Assembly: GCA_037043455.1 (NCBI GenBank)
Contig: JAWPHD010004356.1
Coordinates: forward strand, 124,001 to 188,000
Origin: Cyrtodaria siliqua
Lineage: Eukaryota; Mollusca; Bivalvia; Adapedonta; Hiatellidae
Direction: 5' to 3'
DNA: 64,000 nt
The position numbers and the translations under genes are program-made. The notes beneath the pieces were generated by a model. That model was not told the DNA's origin. It worked only from the letters and a program-made list of their open reading frames with translations, and did no database searches. Numbering within the stretch: position 1 is the first letter of the stretch; the number at the start of each line of letters is the position of its first letter. This document shows positions 11,961 through 24,400 of this stretch, piece by piece.

Positions 11961-13039
11961 GATTTCAAGCGGCAAATGGCGAAAACTAGAAAAAGAATTT
12001 ATGAATTTTCAACCTCCATTCAAAATCTATTCTCATTTTTAACCTGTGCAATAGAATATTCAAACACATGAAAGCTTCTCCCAAAATCCGTTTGGAGGTC
12101 AATTTAAAAATGTTAAAAGATCAGACACGCCCATGCTCGCCATATAATAATTATTTAAACATTATGCGTGCATTTTGACACACTAAACGTGTGTTTCTTA
12201 TACATTATTATTAATCTATAAATGCGTCAGTAGTTCCTATTTAATAAACCTTATATCTGAACAAAAATAACGAATAGTGTTTTAGTGCACGTCGACACAT
12301 TAAATGGGTCATCTATTGTGCACAAAACCTGATGATAGATGAATAAAAAGAACTATTTTCCAGTGAGCTTTCTTCTCTTGACTGTTTTTCGACGTTATAT
12401 CCGGGAATAAGTATACGAGTGTCGTCCTGGTGGCAATTTACATCACCGGGATATTATTGTAAATAATAAAGAATTTATGAAAAACAAACAGGCGGTTTCC
12501 CCAGAGGCCTTTCCATTGATTACCAATCATCCAGTAAGTTTTCACAATGTTTCTATTCGGATTAACTATGACGTCGTTTAGTCTTCTATGACTACAAACG
12601 TCTTGACCGTTTGTGCAGAAACAAATTTGAAACTGGAAGCACGTGACCGTATTTTTTATTTTTTTATTAAAGTATTTCTGACCATCCGCATGTAATAATG
12701 AAGTTTCCCTTTTTGTTTATCTTTGTTTATTAATACATGTATTGTCTTTCTGCCATTCTGTATATCTTGGAGAGCATGTGTTCCTGTCTCAGCCAATCAG
12801 AAGTCTTACCAGTGTATCGGCAAAAATCAAACTTTGTTCAAAAGAATTGTTCTAGACGTTTGTCTTGAAAACAAGCAGGCGTCACAGATGAGATGTTACA
12901 CATTTTTGTAGACATTCGAACAATGTTTCTACACCATATACGACCGAAAGACCAACACCATCTATATATACATTGCTGTGATCCCTTTTTCTTAGCTTCC
13001 TTTTCTTATAAGTATATATTTTTGGACACTGGTTTGTTT
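11961..13039. other. Unannotated sequence
   Basis: No gene or clear repeat was recognised. Short open frames at 12,723 and 12,893 show no family motif. Confidence 0.4.
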
Positions 13040-13130
13040 ATGACGCCCGTGGCCACGATAGTAAAACGCTGCGTCTAAAACTTACTGCCTGTCACCGCTG
13101 CTGGTTCGAATCCCACTGGGAGCTCGACTT
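13040..13130 (+). repeat. tRNA-like sequence, possible SINE head
   Basis: GGTTCGAATCC at 13,103-13,113 is a good RNA polymerase III B box. The upstream GTGGCCACGATAG is a poor A box. It does not fold into an obviously functional tRNA, so a decayed tRNA-derived SINE is the likelier reading. Confidence 0.35.
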
Positions 13131-15390
13131 GTCAGACACATTTTCATGTCGCGGCTTATGGTCCATGTGTACTAAAATTAAGGCAAGCAATGAAACGTCA
13201 AAAACAGGTCTAGGGAATTCGAGACTAATTTTTACCAAAGTGAGTCACGAATAAAATATAACGATTGAAATAAAACAACTATAGAAGTCACACATACATA
13301 TGTTTCTTTCAAAACTAAGCATTTACTATATATATTGTACTCATTTTTGAAAATTATAACTGAAAAACGAAATTAGGTACACTTTGACATTTGGCGGGTA
13401 AACAATGTATAGCTATAGCGGCGGGGTGTGAGGAGTTTGTGGGTGGGCAAGGGGTGTGTGAGAGGTAGGTGACTGGGAAATTGAGAGTATCCCTAAAGGC
13501 TATAATGTTACCCTATGGAAAAACAAATATTTGTCTCTGACATAATGTCTTTGCCATAATCACTAGAATGCACCAAACCATATCATTGGTATGAAAGCTG
13601 TTCCGTGGGCCATGGCACCACTAGTATACAGATTTTTGCCTTGGTGTGTTTGCGATTTTGGTTACGTTCATCTGCGATTTTATTTTACGTTTTGATATTT
13701 GTTGTCTATAAATGAAATTACGTCGCAGTAAAGAGATACAAATAAATTATTAAATTGTGTTTCATGTGCCAACAACTGTCTGATAAGACGTGTAGTACGA
13801 ATAACCACGTGATATATGACGGAACGGGATTGGGTGAACATCTGTTATCGATTTTAAGCTACACACGGCAATCTTGAAGTATTTAATAAGTATAACAAAT
13901 TGCATCTCGAATTGTAAATATTATCGATTTGGGTTTAACAGCACCGCAAGTCAACCCTTCAATGTTCTATACCTTGAGGACGCACGCTCGCACGCACGCT
14001 CGCACAAAATACTGAGGTTATATACGAACGTTCTGAATCCAAGCGTTTATTGGTCCGTTTAACTTATCAAAGTAAACCATGAGGCATTGAATCAGAAAGG
14101 TCATTCCAACAGGAAAGAAATATGGCGCCAAAACAGACACGAAATTTCTAGAACCAGGCGTTTAAATAATCAGTATAAAATATAAGGCATGTGATAGGAC
14201 AAATAAATGTGGACTCCAGCTCTACAAGTGGAACATGCTAGGGTTCGGCAGTAGTGTCAATCCAATTGAAGTAATCCCAAAATGTAATTGTCCCAATTCT
14301 TAATCCTCGTGACCGCCCAGAAACAGGGGACAACATGACGCAAGCGAATAAAGCTAACTATACTTATTTAGACCTGTACTGTATTGCGTTTGCCTGGGTG
14401 TTCTTTCTTATTTTATGTACACTTTATATATCTGATTGAGATAGCGACCATGAACTTTTAAACGTTATGCTTGCACTTATCAGACAAAAATAACAGTCAA
14501 ACGTGTACACATACTGATTAACGGACAAGCAAGGTATAGTATCTGCGTATTTGAACATTTTATTTTATTAAACATTTGTCTTTTAAAATTAAATGTACTG
14601 TACATTTTTGCAAATAACTGTATAACGCAGCTATCGATGGCACTCGGGGACAGTGCATATATTTCATTTGACAATAGAAGAAACAGTGATATAGATGTAC
14701 CACCATTCACATTTTTTAACTTGGGCCTAATTCCATGAACACACTCGTTATTGTCCCCTACCGGTCGTGTCCGCAGAGACTATAGGATTGTACTCCGTCG
14801 GTCAGTCTGGCACGTTTCGTTTCGCTCAGTAGTTAGGAATAAGTTTGGAATGAAACATTCTGGGTAGGTAGCTTATACGGAAAGGAAGCTTGAGACTGCA
14901 TTTGGTGCCACTGGTGCCACTGGGGCCAATGTTACTGTAAATAGAAAATTGTTTTCCGATTAATAAATTCAGTTTTCCTTGGGTGATTTTAACGAAACTT
15001 TATCAAAAGATGCGGCACACGAATCAGGAAGCATGGGATTGCTATTCGGGTAATTAGGTCGAAGGTCTTTGTTACTGTTACTATAAAAGGAAAACTGAAT
15101 TCCAAACTAATTTCCGATAGGGGACATTGTATTGCGTGGCAATACTTGTTTTGTTTAAACTATCATTTTCCACATGTAGGCATATGTTAACCTTTTCGGT
15201 GCCACAGTCAACAACATCGACTTGTTCGACCAGTTCATATCCAGCCACTCAGTAAGAATGTTACCACAACATATTATATATGAAATAGCATCAGACGGTT
15301 TGAATTCAAATTTAGCAGACGACATTTGCAATTTGGCGGCGAAAGGCTTAAATGTTGGCGATAATAGCTTTGTAAACGTAGAGATCATCC
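13131..15390. other. Unannotated sequence upstream of the Kunitz gene
   Basis: No protein family was recognised. There is a G-rich patch at 13,410-13,470 and a short CGCACGCT repeat at 13,980-14,006. A 5' untranslated exon of the Kunitz gene could lie here but cannot be identified from sequence alone. Confidence 0.4.
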
Positions 15391-15391
15391 C

Positions 15392-15441
15392 CCACACACG
15401 CACGCGTGCGCACGCACTCACGCACGCACGCACCGCACGAA

Positions 15442-15473
<32 letters not shown>

Positions 15474-15481
15474 CACACGCA
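15392..15481. repeat. CA/CACG microsatellite
   Basis: Runs of CACG and CA units. The open frames across it on both strands are low-complexity artefacts. Confidence 0.95.
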
Positions 15482-15742
15482 GTTTAGGATTTAGGACACG
15501 CTATACTACATTATAAATGCCATACCAACATGATCATCTTTCACGGAACAAAAAAACACATTTTCGTATCATTTAAGTTGGAAATACTTACTATGATTAT
15601 GTTAATCGATAAAAACGAATAAATAAGGGGAAAGTCTACGCTGATGATTGTAAGTGATTTAAGAATTGCACATGGGTTGCCATTGGTATTAGTTGCTTAA
15701 ACAGTTGCATTTTTATAAGGGCTAAATTTGTTTCTGTTGCAG

Positions 15743-15881
15743 ATGTTGAGACTTTTAAGCATTATGTTGGTTGTTGGTTCCGCCATGATCGTGACGTCAC
15801 AATTCATTCCTGTGGGCGTGCCATTTAAACCGGAACCGGAAACGACAACTTCTTCGCCAACAAAAACACCTGACATCAACA
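15743..15881 (+). CDS. Kunitz-type secreted inhibitor, exon 1 (signal peptide and linker)
   Basis: This is the first coding exon, 46 codons plus one base. It starts MLRLLSIMLVVGSAMIVTSQ, a typical signal peptide with a hydrophobic core and small residues before a likely cleavage near residue 19. A Pro/Glu/Thr/Ser-rich linker follows (FKPEPETTTSSPTKTP). TTTCTGTTGCAG lies directly before the ATG, so a 5' untranslated intron may end there. The exon ends DIN plus base A, followed by donor GTATGT at 15,882. The donor phase is 1 and matches the acceptor of the Kunitz exon at 62,892, where A+TA makes Ile. Joining these exons across 47 kb is an inference from phase, strand, the missing domain on one side and the missing signal on the other. 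Confidence 0.75.
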
Positions 15882-16020
15882 GTATGTATTTTTATAATTC
15901 GTCATTCGAGCACAATATAATATATGTAATATGAAATAGGTTAAACCTATAGGGCGAGCACAGTTCATGTTTGATTGTGCCGCTGCGTATGTATGCACCG
16001 GTATGTGCAAGTCTAGCTGC

Positions 16021-16091
16021 GAGAATCGTAGCTCTTATGGCGTGTACCTATACCATGGTAGGTGCATACCACCATAAGAGCCATGGTTCTC
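16021..16091. repeat. Imperfect palindrome related to motifs in the foldback arms
   Basis: GAGAATCGTAGCTCTTATGG at 16,021 is mirrored by CCATAAGAGCCATGGTTCTC ending at 16,091. Related single-arm sequence lies at about 20,489-20,520 and, inverted, at 54,630-54,675. It is probably a small palindromic repeat of MITE type. Confidence 0.7.
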
Positions 16092-16160
16092 ACGTCTGGT
16101 GCAAATCTACCTGTACGTGTCTTATGAATCGTGACATCCCACCCCAACAAATTTCGATTT

Positions 16161-16178
16161 GTGTGTGTGTGTGTGTGT
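16161..16178. repeat. GT microsatellite
   Basis: An uninterrupted GT run of about nine units. Confidence 0.85.
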
Positions 16179-16269
16179 ATTTCTAAGGATTATAATCCGT
16201 CCGCCTAAGACAGGCGTCGTACACGACGATTATAGGCACAATTGAGTCTGGACTTTTATCTGTGTGTTT

Positions 16270-16426
16270 GTGTGTGATGTGATGATATGTCTACTTGAAG
16301 CAGCGAACTCAATGGTTTCTTTATAGTGCTGCCACACTGGAATACCACACCGTAGTAGACATGTATGATACCCCCAGTCACATTATTCTGACACTGGTCA
16401 ATCAGTCGTAGCACTACCCATTATTT
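16270..16426 (-). mobile_element. SINE body and tail, left half of a split SINE
   Basis: Read on the minus strand this half starts at the duplicated CCATTATTT and continues GACTGATTGACCAGTGTCAG, AATAATGTGACTGG, a GTATTCCAGTGTGGCAGCAC motif and TATAAAG. This resembles the conserved core of V-type SINEs such as RUDI of molluscs, a comparison made from memory. The tRNA-like head is missing here and lies at 58,918-58,988 beyond the 42.5-kb insertion. The outer limit at 16,270 is approximate. Confidence 0.65.
16418..16426. repeat. Left target-site duplication CCATTATTT
   Basis: This 9-bp sequence abuts the left end of the inverted-repeat unit and is identical to 58,889-58,897. Confidence 0.7.
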
Positions 16427-16759
16427 CAGTAGGGTTCAAATCACTCGCTGTTGTTGAAGCCCCTCCTGTCAATATTGTCCCGACGAAGCTCCAGCTGTCA
16501 ATTTTGCCCCTAAATGGCGGTTCACAACAAAAGGGACGCAACACATATATACTGCGATTTTATTGTGAAAACGCTATTTATAACAGATTAAGGGGAGGAA
16601 GTTTGCATTGTAATCGTTAATTTAAGCACACATCGATATTGAAAAAAACAAACATGCTATTGTGTTAGAGTTATCAAATAGATTAGATGTATAGGTTTCT
16701 TATATTTTGCCACTATCTACACGCAATTTCATTTATTATGTGCAGTTCTGTTTACGAAT

Positions 16760-16945
16760 AACCGATTACCATGTGTATAGCTCTCCATACACACGGACCT
16801 ATGACTTTACACACCTCCTTCGGAGGATGGCATACTTTCATAGTAGGCTTATCTTACCCGAGGAAATCGAACCTGTGACGTCTGGGACGAGAGGCAAGTA
16901 TGATCAAGTATGCTAACCACTTATTTACCACAACAATATGACTGG
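16760..16945 (-). mobile_element. tRNA-derived SINE, left-arm copy
   Basis: B box GAAATCGAACC (reverse complement GGTTCGATTTC) at 16,863-16,873 and A-box sequence TGCTAACCA at 16,911-16,919, both read on the minus strand. The inverted partner is at 58,383-58,560. The head has a Ser/Leu-like extended tRNA shape but does not look like a working tRNA gene. Confidence 0.6.
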
Positions 16946-17094
16946 AAGAAATTGTTATTTTCAATACACAGGTCGAAGGAAATAAACATAAAAAAGAAAA
17001 CAAAAAAAAGAAAAAGAAATCAGAAAAACTTCTTTCTTTTTTGTTATATTATATTTTTGTATAGACATGTATAGAAACATCAAAACATAACCAT

Positions 17095-17330
17095 AGTGTT
17101 CTCTTACATGGGGTAGGATTGCTTTTGACTATGGTCTCTTACATGGTGTATGCTTGTTTTTGACTATGGACTCTTACACGGCGTCGAATTGTTTTTGACT
17201 ATGGTCTCTTACATGGGGTAGGATTGTTTCTGGTGTACAGTTTTTCATTTATTTGATATGCTCTGATGTTGTGCTTTGCTGTTATATACATGTCTACTGC
17301 GGTCTCTTACATGGGGTAGGAATTGTGGGT
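17095..17330. repeat. Short tandem repeat of about 33-35 bp, left arm
   Basis: Repeats of TCTTACATGGGGTAGGATTG followed by a TTTTGACTATGG motif, about four units. The inverted counterpart lies at 57,945-58,200. Confidence 0.75.
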
Positions 17331-17689
17331 AGGATTAATTTTGGTGTACAGTTTTGCAATTATTTGATATGTTTTGATATGTGTATACAAGTCTAGACAA
17401 AATCAAACAATCAGATTTTTTGATTTTTTTAAGATCTTTTTTTTTATTTATTTATTTTTTAGATCCAAACGCGTTCCTTCAACCTTTGTTTCAATACCGT
17501 TCTTCTAGTTACAATTGATTGCAAATCGGGTCCTGGTATGGTCTGGGATGTCGTGTTCTAAGGTGGATATAATATATCGGCATAGAATGTCTTCGATTCC
17601 TAGCACACATTCTCTAATTCACAAAAAGCGGAGTATACATCTGTCATGATGCTATGCATAACTTTCACGCAATAACTTTCACGCACAGT

Positions 17690-18070
17690 GCCGTAACCAG
17701 ACATAAACTTACACCGAGGCAAAGAAATATATTGGGTGAGAAGTGGTTCGTGGGTCGGGGAGGGCAAGGGCGGATCCGGCGGGTATGGGTGCACCAGGCT
17801 AAAATCTGAAAAATAATAATTATATGTATATAGTAAGCTTTTGTTGGTTGGGGTGTACATGTGGTAGTGGGATGGGTCTAGGGGTGGGTCCAGTGCGGGC
17901 ACCGGGAGCACCCCCACCTAAAATCTGAAACGTATGTATTTTGATTGTTCTTTGGTTGTTAGTTAGGCAGGGGTTGGGGGCATGGGCGGATCCAGTGTGC
18001 TTAAATCCATAAAATAAAGTCTTCTTACTTTAGAAAAAATCTGGGGAGCATGCACCCTCCTCAGGGGCGG
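17690..18070. repeat. GGCGGATCC-type dispersed repeat, left arm
   Basis: Contains GTGCCGTAACCAGACATAAA, then two partial copies of a block with CTAAAATCTGAAA and GGGCGGATCC. The inverted partner is at about 57,180-57,610. Open frames of 78-105 codons across it are Pro-rich artefacts. Confidence 0.6.
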
Positions 18071-18127
18071 ATAAAGGATTTGACATTGGGGGTGGGGCGC
18101 AAATTAAAAAAAACAGTAATAACCAAA

Positions 18128-18227
18128 ACACACACACACACACACACGCACGCACGCACATACGCACGCACGCACGCACGCACATACGCACGCACGCACG
18201 CACTCACTCACTCACGCACGCACGCGT
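18128..18227. repeat. CA/CACG microsatellite
   Basis: CA run followed by CACG and CATACG units, expanded only in the left arm. Confidence 0.95.
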
Positions 18228-18507
18228 TGTTTCCAGTTATGGGGTTGATGCGCAACTTTAAAAAACACTATTTACAGCCAACCGACAACCACTGCCCCTT
18301 CCCCCCAAAAAACACAAACAACACTCAACAACAACAAAAAGCACAAAACACAAAACAACAACTGTTTTTGTCACATAATGCGTACAAGTCAACATTGCAT
18401 ATTGAGTTTTGACGCATTATATGAATAATCACATTCGGTTTCTGTTTAAAAAATAATTAGGAAGTAGTAACGGCTTAGGAAGTAAACAGTAGGCGAATGT
18501 GAGAATA

Positions 18508-18534
18508 CATACAGGGGAGAAGCCATATAAATCA
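18508..18534 (+). pseudogene. C2H2 zinc-finger linker remnant
   Basis: The frame reads ANVRIHTGEKPYKS, the canonical H-T-G-E-K-P-Y linker between tandem C2H2 fingers. Stops occur soon after and no intact finger surrounds it. Confidence 0.5.
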
Positions 18535-19057
18535 AATATATTAAGCCATTCTGTTATATTTCGTTAAATGATAGCAAGTGATACTGTCTAGGTGATGTGA
18601 GAGATATCCTGATAAGAGAAATACGATGTCTCTGTCATCTGTTAACTTTAATTTTGTTCCCCGTGAGGTTGCGGGGTAGAATGCAACCACTGCAATCTCA
18701 CAAAGACACCGTCACATACAGAGGGGTCGGACACACACATTCTTAATTTCATATTCATTTTGTCATTTTTTATCATGCCTATTCAAGGTCTTTATCATGA
18801 GACCGCGTATGCAAACGTGGAAACGTGGCTCCATCGTAAATGAAGTGTCTATTATAGAATTTGCAGCAGTTCTGCAGTTTTGCAGGTAAGAAGGTTCTAG
18901 GCCCAATCTTCATATTTTATCTTGATGTAAATGGAGGATGAGCAGCCTGGCACGTTCGTTCCTGTTAGGCGCCATATAACCTTTCATGTGTTGTTGCGCC
19001 TTAAAACACAAATCAATTCAATTAACTTATTTTAAACAGTAGTCGAATGTGAGTACG

Positions 19058-19081
19058 CATACAGGAGAGAAGCCATATCAG
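19058..19081 (+). pseudogene. C2H2 zinc-finger linker remnant
   Basis: The frame reads SNVSTHTGEKPYQ. It is a second copy of the 18,508 type, with an in-frame stop upstream. Confidence 0.5.
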
Positions 19082-20089
19082 ATACATACAGTAAGATATT
19101 AGGCGATGTGAGAGATATTTCTATTGTCCTTTAATTTTCCGAATAGGCCTAGTTACTCATTTTAGCAAAGTAGAAGTTACTAGTGCCTAATTAACTGCTA
19201 TACCAGCCGCATTTACGCATTAATCGTGGATATGAATGTGTATGCTCTTTTTTTAATTCATATTTCCTAAGCAGTTACTACTTCCTAATTAGAAGTAGAT
19301 GTTACTAGTGCCTAGGAATTAACTGAAATATTAGCCGATACATATGAGTATACAGGAGTAATACCATATTATATCATTTAACGAAATATATATGACTTAT
19401 TTGGATTTTATCCTGCATGAATACACACATTCGCCTACTGTTTAAATTAATTACACTTAAAGGGTGTTAGAGACATCTCTCACATCGCCTAGACATTACC
19501 ACTTACTATTTTTAAAAAACAAAACTGTCCTTTAGCTTAATTATCACCTCTTCCATCTATAATGTACCAGTCGGTTTATTTGCAAGAACACGATTTATTA
19601 ATGCATGTGAATTGATGAATACTATTGGTATATTATGTGTTATCTTATCAAATCTTGTACACATGCATAGAGAATCTGCATATAATATAAGAACAATGTT
19701 CGTGTAGGATGTGTGTTGTGGGGGTTGCGGGGAGGAACATACTCTACCCACCCATTTCAGATTAGGGGAGAGGTGCTGTCCCCGCTGTTTCTAATTATAG
19801 ATACTGCACACGATCTAGTCTAATTATCATGGCAGCGTCGTTTCCGAGGAAAGCTCCACGGGCCTTTTGCCTCATTCACACAGAAATTCAAAGAGATATG
19901 CCATGATCATATATATGGTATGGCTCTTCCTACATGGAACTGGTCTACGTCTTAACATTTCCTTCGAAGGATGGCATAAGATTCAAAGTATCTCGCCCGA
20001 ATAATGAAAGGTCATTTGCCCAAAATCCTCACTTGAAATAAAACCATTGCTTGCAAATGCCAGAGTAAGCGAAATGACAAGTGTCCGTA

Positions 20090-20113
20090 CACACTGGTGA
20101 GAAACCGTTTCAG
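20090..20113 (+). pseudogene. C2H2 zinc-finger linker remnant
   Basis: HTGEKPFQ is preceded in a neighbouring frame by IACKCQ-like residues, suggesting a lost finger with a small deletion just before the linker. Confidence 0.5.
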
Positions 20114-21179
20114 GTACAATATCAGAGTTTATGAATATATGGTCCCTTTCGCGTATCAATAAATTCACCTAAGCAGTTTATTATGTCCCTCAGGACTGTA
20201 CTGACGCTAGCTGTGTTGATATTTTCCTTGATAACAGTACTGAACCCAGAGAAGCTGGCAGGTGATATTCTCACAGAGATTAGTATTGACTGTATCCGTT
20301 TATTGTTTCTCGAGGACATTACTGACACACGATTTAAAACAACCTTAATGCATTAAAGCAGACCATTTTTAAAAATAAAAACGTCCTTTAGTTTAAATAC
20401 CACCCATTTTTTCTGTCATTATAAAGTACCAGTAGCTTTATATGCAAGAAAATGATGTCTTGATTAATACTTTTGGTATATTCTAGCAGCGAGAATCGTA
20501 GCTCTTACGGTGCGTATCTACAACAGAGTTACTGTGATGCCATTTTAGAATAAGTAGGTATCAGGGTCGACCTTATCAATACAGGTTCATGAAGAGAACA
20601 AGGAATGCATGCATAAACAGCCTTCATACAGCAATAGATTAATCGTTAACAACCAAGCGTGCATGCATAAAACTCACCAAAGAGAAGAATACCTCATCGA
20701 TCTAGACATTTTCGTACGACTAGTTCATGTTTTTCATGTCAATATCTCTGACATGTTTACATTTCGACATATCTCGCGCTGACACGTATTCTGTGTTTTG
20801 AAACTTAAACCCGAACACAGCTAACACAAATCGACAACGTTAACAGGCAAACGTCAGATATGTGAGTAGGTTGTGTTTCTAAATACGGAACAAAACAAGG
20901 TGCGGGGAATATACTCTGTCCACCCGTCTCAGGTTATGGGGAGAGGTGCTAGCCCGCTGTTCTTTTTTTAAACTACACACATTCATTTCTGATTATCATG
21001 ACAGCCTCGTTTCCGAGGAAGGCTTTGCTGGCATGTTGTCACTGATTAACACAGAATTTCAGCAAAATATGTAAGGAGCATAATTATATAGGGTGTGGCC
21101 CTTCCTGTACATGGGCCTGGTCAACGGCTTAACATCCCCTTCGAAGGATGGCAGTTTCACAGTACATGTACCTTGCCCG

Positions 21180-21293
21180 AATAATGAACGGTCATTCATC
21201 AAAAGCACCCATTGGGGAAAAAACATTGCTTGCAAACAGGTAGGGTAAACGAAAAGACAAGTATGCATACACACTGGTGAGAAACCGTTTAAG
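21180..21293 (+). pseudogene. C2H2 zinc-finger fragment
   Basis: One frame reads CPNNERSFIKSTHWGKNIAC and a following one reads QVCIHTGEKPFK. Cys, Phe and His positions resemble a C2H2 finger followed by its linker, but the frame changes and a stop intervenes. The mirrored copy is at 53,866-54,140 on the minus strand. Confidence 0.5.
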
Positions 21294-21470
21294 GATATGA
21301 CTATATTGTCCCTTTTGTGTTTCAAGGAAGTGACCTAAGGAATTTATTTTGTCCTTCAAGACTTTACTGATGCTAATTCTTGAAATTGTCCTTGAGAACA
21401 GTACAAAAGCGATGGAAGCTAGTAGGTGCTATTTTCATAGAGTTTAGTAGTACTGACTGTATTCGTTTTA

Positions 21471-24400
21471 GGACAGGACTAATGCTATCCGGCGATATTG
21501 CCCCTGGGGACAGTACTAACGCTAGCTGTTGGTATTGCCTCTGAGGACAGTATCAACGCTAGCTGTTGACATTGCACCCTGAGGACAGGACTAACGCTTC
21601 CTGTTGATAGTGACTTCTGGACGGTACTAACTCTAGCTGTTGATAGTATCCCTATAATACGCTGGCTGTTGATATTGTTCATGTGGATGTTAAAGACAAT
21701 AGCTGTTGATAGTGTCCATATAGACAGAACAAAAGCTTGCTGTTGATACCTGTGCATGTTACAGACTAGCTGTTGATATTGTAGTTCTACAGCTAGCTCT
21801 TGATAACGCCCACGAGGACATTACTAACGATAACTGTTGATATTACACTTAGGACAGTACTAACGCTGACTGTTGATATTGCCACTGAGGACAATACGAA
21901 CGCAGGCAGTTGATATTGCCATTGATGACAGTACTAAGGCTTGCTGCTGATATTGCCCCTGAGGACGGTACTTACGGTAGAAGTTGATATTGCCCCTGTA
22001 AAGCATTACTAACGCTATATGTTGATATTGGCCCCGAAGACATTATTAACGCTACCTGTTGATATTTCCTTTAAGGCTGTAATAAAAGTGGCTATTGATA
22101 TTGCCAATGAGGACAGTGTTAAAGCTAACTGTTGATATTCTCCATGAGGACAAAACTAACGCTAGCTGTTGATATTGCCCCTGGGGACAGTACTAATGCT
22201 AGCTGTGGATATAGCCCATTATGACAGTACTAACCCTACCTATTGATATTGCTCATGAGCACATTACTAACTCTGGCTATTGATTTTGACACTGAGGACA
22301 ATACTCACGCTGGCTGTTGATATTGCCCCTGAGGACAGTACTTACGCTGGCTGTTGATATTGCCCATTAGGACAGTACTAACGCAGGCTATTGATGTTGC
22401 CCCTTTGGACAGTACTCACACTGGATATTGATGTTGCCCTTTAGGACAGTACTAACGCTGGCTGTTGATATTTCCCCTAAGAACAGTACTAACGCTGGCT
22501 GTTTATACTTCCCCTGAGGATATTAATAATGCTGGCTGTTAATAGTGTCCATGAGGACAGTACTAACTCTGGCTGTTGATATTGTCAATGAGGCAAATAC
22601 TAACGATATATATTGAGATTGCCCCTGAAGGCAGTACTAACGCTAGATGTCGATATTCCACTTAGGACAGTAATAACGCTCTCTGTATTGATATTGCCCC
22701 TGGGGCCAGTATTAACGCTGGCTGTTGATATTGCCTATGACGGCAGTACTAACGCTGGCTGTTGATATTGCCTCGGAGGACAGTACTACCACTAGCTGTT
22801 GATATTGTATTTGAGGACAGTACTAATATTACCCGTTGATGTTGCCTCTGAGGACAGTACTAACGCTGGCTGTTCATAGTATCTCTATGGTGGTTAAAAT
22901 AAAGGCTGATGATAGTGCACATGTGGATGTTAAAGACACTAGCTGTTTGTTTCCATATGGACAGTACATATGCTAGCTGTTGATACCTGTGCATGTTACT
23001 GACTAGCTGTTGATATTGCACCTGAGGATTGTTCGAACGCTAGCGTTTGATAGTGCTCCTGCGGACATTATTAACGCTAGCTGTTGATAATGCACCTTAG
23101 GACAGTACTAACGCTAGCTGTTGATATTGTCACTGACGACAGTACTTACGTTAATTGTTGGTATTGCACTTCTGGACATTACTAACGCTGGCTGTTGATA
23201 TTGCCACTGAGCATCATACTAACGCAGGCTGTTGATAATGCACATTAGGACAGTACTAACACTAGCTGTTGATATTGCCACTGAGGACAGTACTTACGTT
23301 AGTTGTTTGTATTGTACTTCAGGACAGTACTAACGTTTGCTGTTGATATTGCCACTGACGACCATACTAACGCAGGCTGTTGATATTGAGGACAGTACTA
23401 ATTGTGTTGATATGACCCCTGAGGATAGTACTAACACCAGCTGCTGATATTGCCCCTTAAGATAGTACTAACCCTAGCTGTTGATATTACCCCTGAGGAC
23501 AGTACTAAACCTAGCTATTGATATGGCCCCTGAGGACAGTACTAATACCAGTTGTTGATATTGACCCTTAGGACAGTACTATCACTAACTGCTGATATTG
23601 CCCCTAAGGACAGTACTAAAACTAGCTGCTGATATGGCCCCAGAGCACAGTAGTACTAACGCCAGCTGTTGATATTGACCCTTAGGAAGTACTATCGCTA
23701 GCTGCTGATATTGCCTCTAAGGACGGTACTAAACCTAGCTGTTGATATGGCCCCTGAGGACAGTACTAACGCCAGCTGTTGATATTGCCCCTTAATATGG
23801 TACTAAATCTAGCCGCTGATATTGCCTCTTAGAACAGTAATAACGCTAACTGTTAATATGGCCCCAGAGGATAGTACTAGATCTAGGTGTTGATATTGCC
23901 CCTTAGGATATTATTAAGCTGTTAATATTCGCCCTGAGGAGAATACTAAACATAACTATTGATACTGTCCCTAAGAACAGTAATAACCCTAGCTGTTGAT
24001 ATGGCCCCTGAGGACTTTACTATCGATAGCTGCTGATATGCCCCTAGGGACAGTACTAAAGCTAACTGTTGATATGGCCCCAGAGGACAGTACTAACGTC
24101 AGCTGTTGATATTGTCCCTTAAGATAGAACTTACCCTAGCTGTTGATATTGCCCCTGAGGACAGTAATACACCTAGCTGTTGATATAGCCCCTGAGGACA
24201 GTACTAACACCAGCTGTTGATATTGGCCCTAAGGACAGTACTATCGCTAGCTGTTGATACTGCCCCTAGGGACGGTACTAAAACTAGATTTTGATATTGC
24301 CCCTAAGGACAGTACTAACGCCAGCTGTTGATATTGCCCCTTAGGATAGTCCTAAACCTAGCCGCTGATATTGCCTCTTAGAACAGTAATAACGCTAACT

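Larger units (their letters stand above)
16427..21470. repeat. Left outer inverted arm (5.0 kb)
   Basis: Pairs inversely with 53,690-58,888 throughout: 16.4-17.0 with 58.3-58.9 kb, 17.0-18.1 with 57.2-58.3 kb, 18.5-19.0 with 56.2-56.6 kb, 19.0-20.3 with 54.9-56.1 kb, and 20.3-21.5 with 53.7-54.9 kb. It holds a tRNA-derived SINE, about 33-bp tandem repeats, a CACG microsatellite and zinc-finger linker fragments. Confidence 0.8.

Noticed and set aside
15155..15494. Open frames on both strands over the CACG tract (also at 18,050, 46,243 and 46,290)
   Set aside because: Microsatellite translation (His-Thr, Cys-Val, Arg-Ala repeats).
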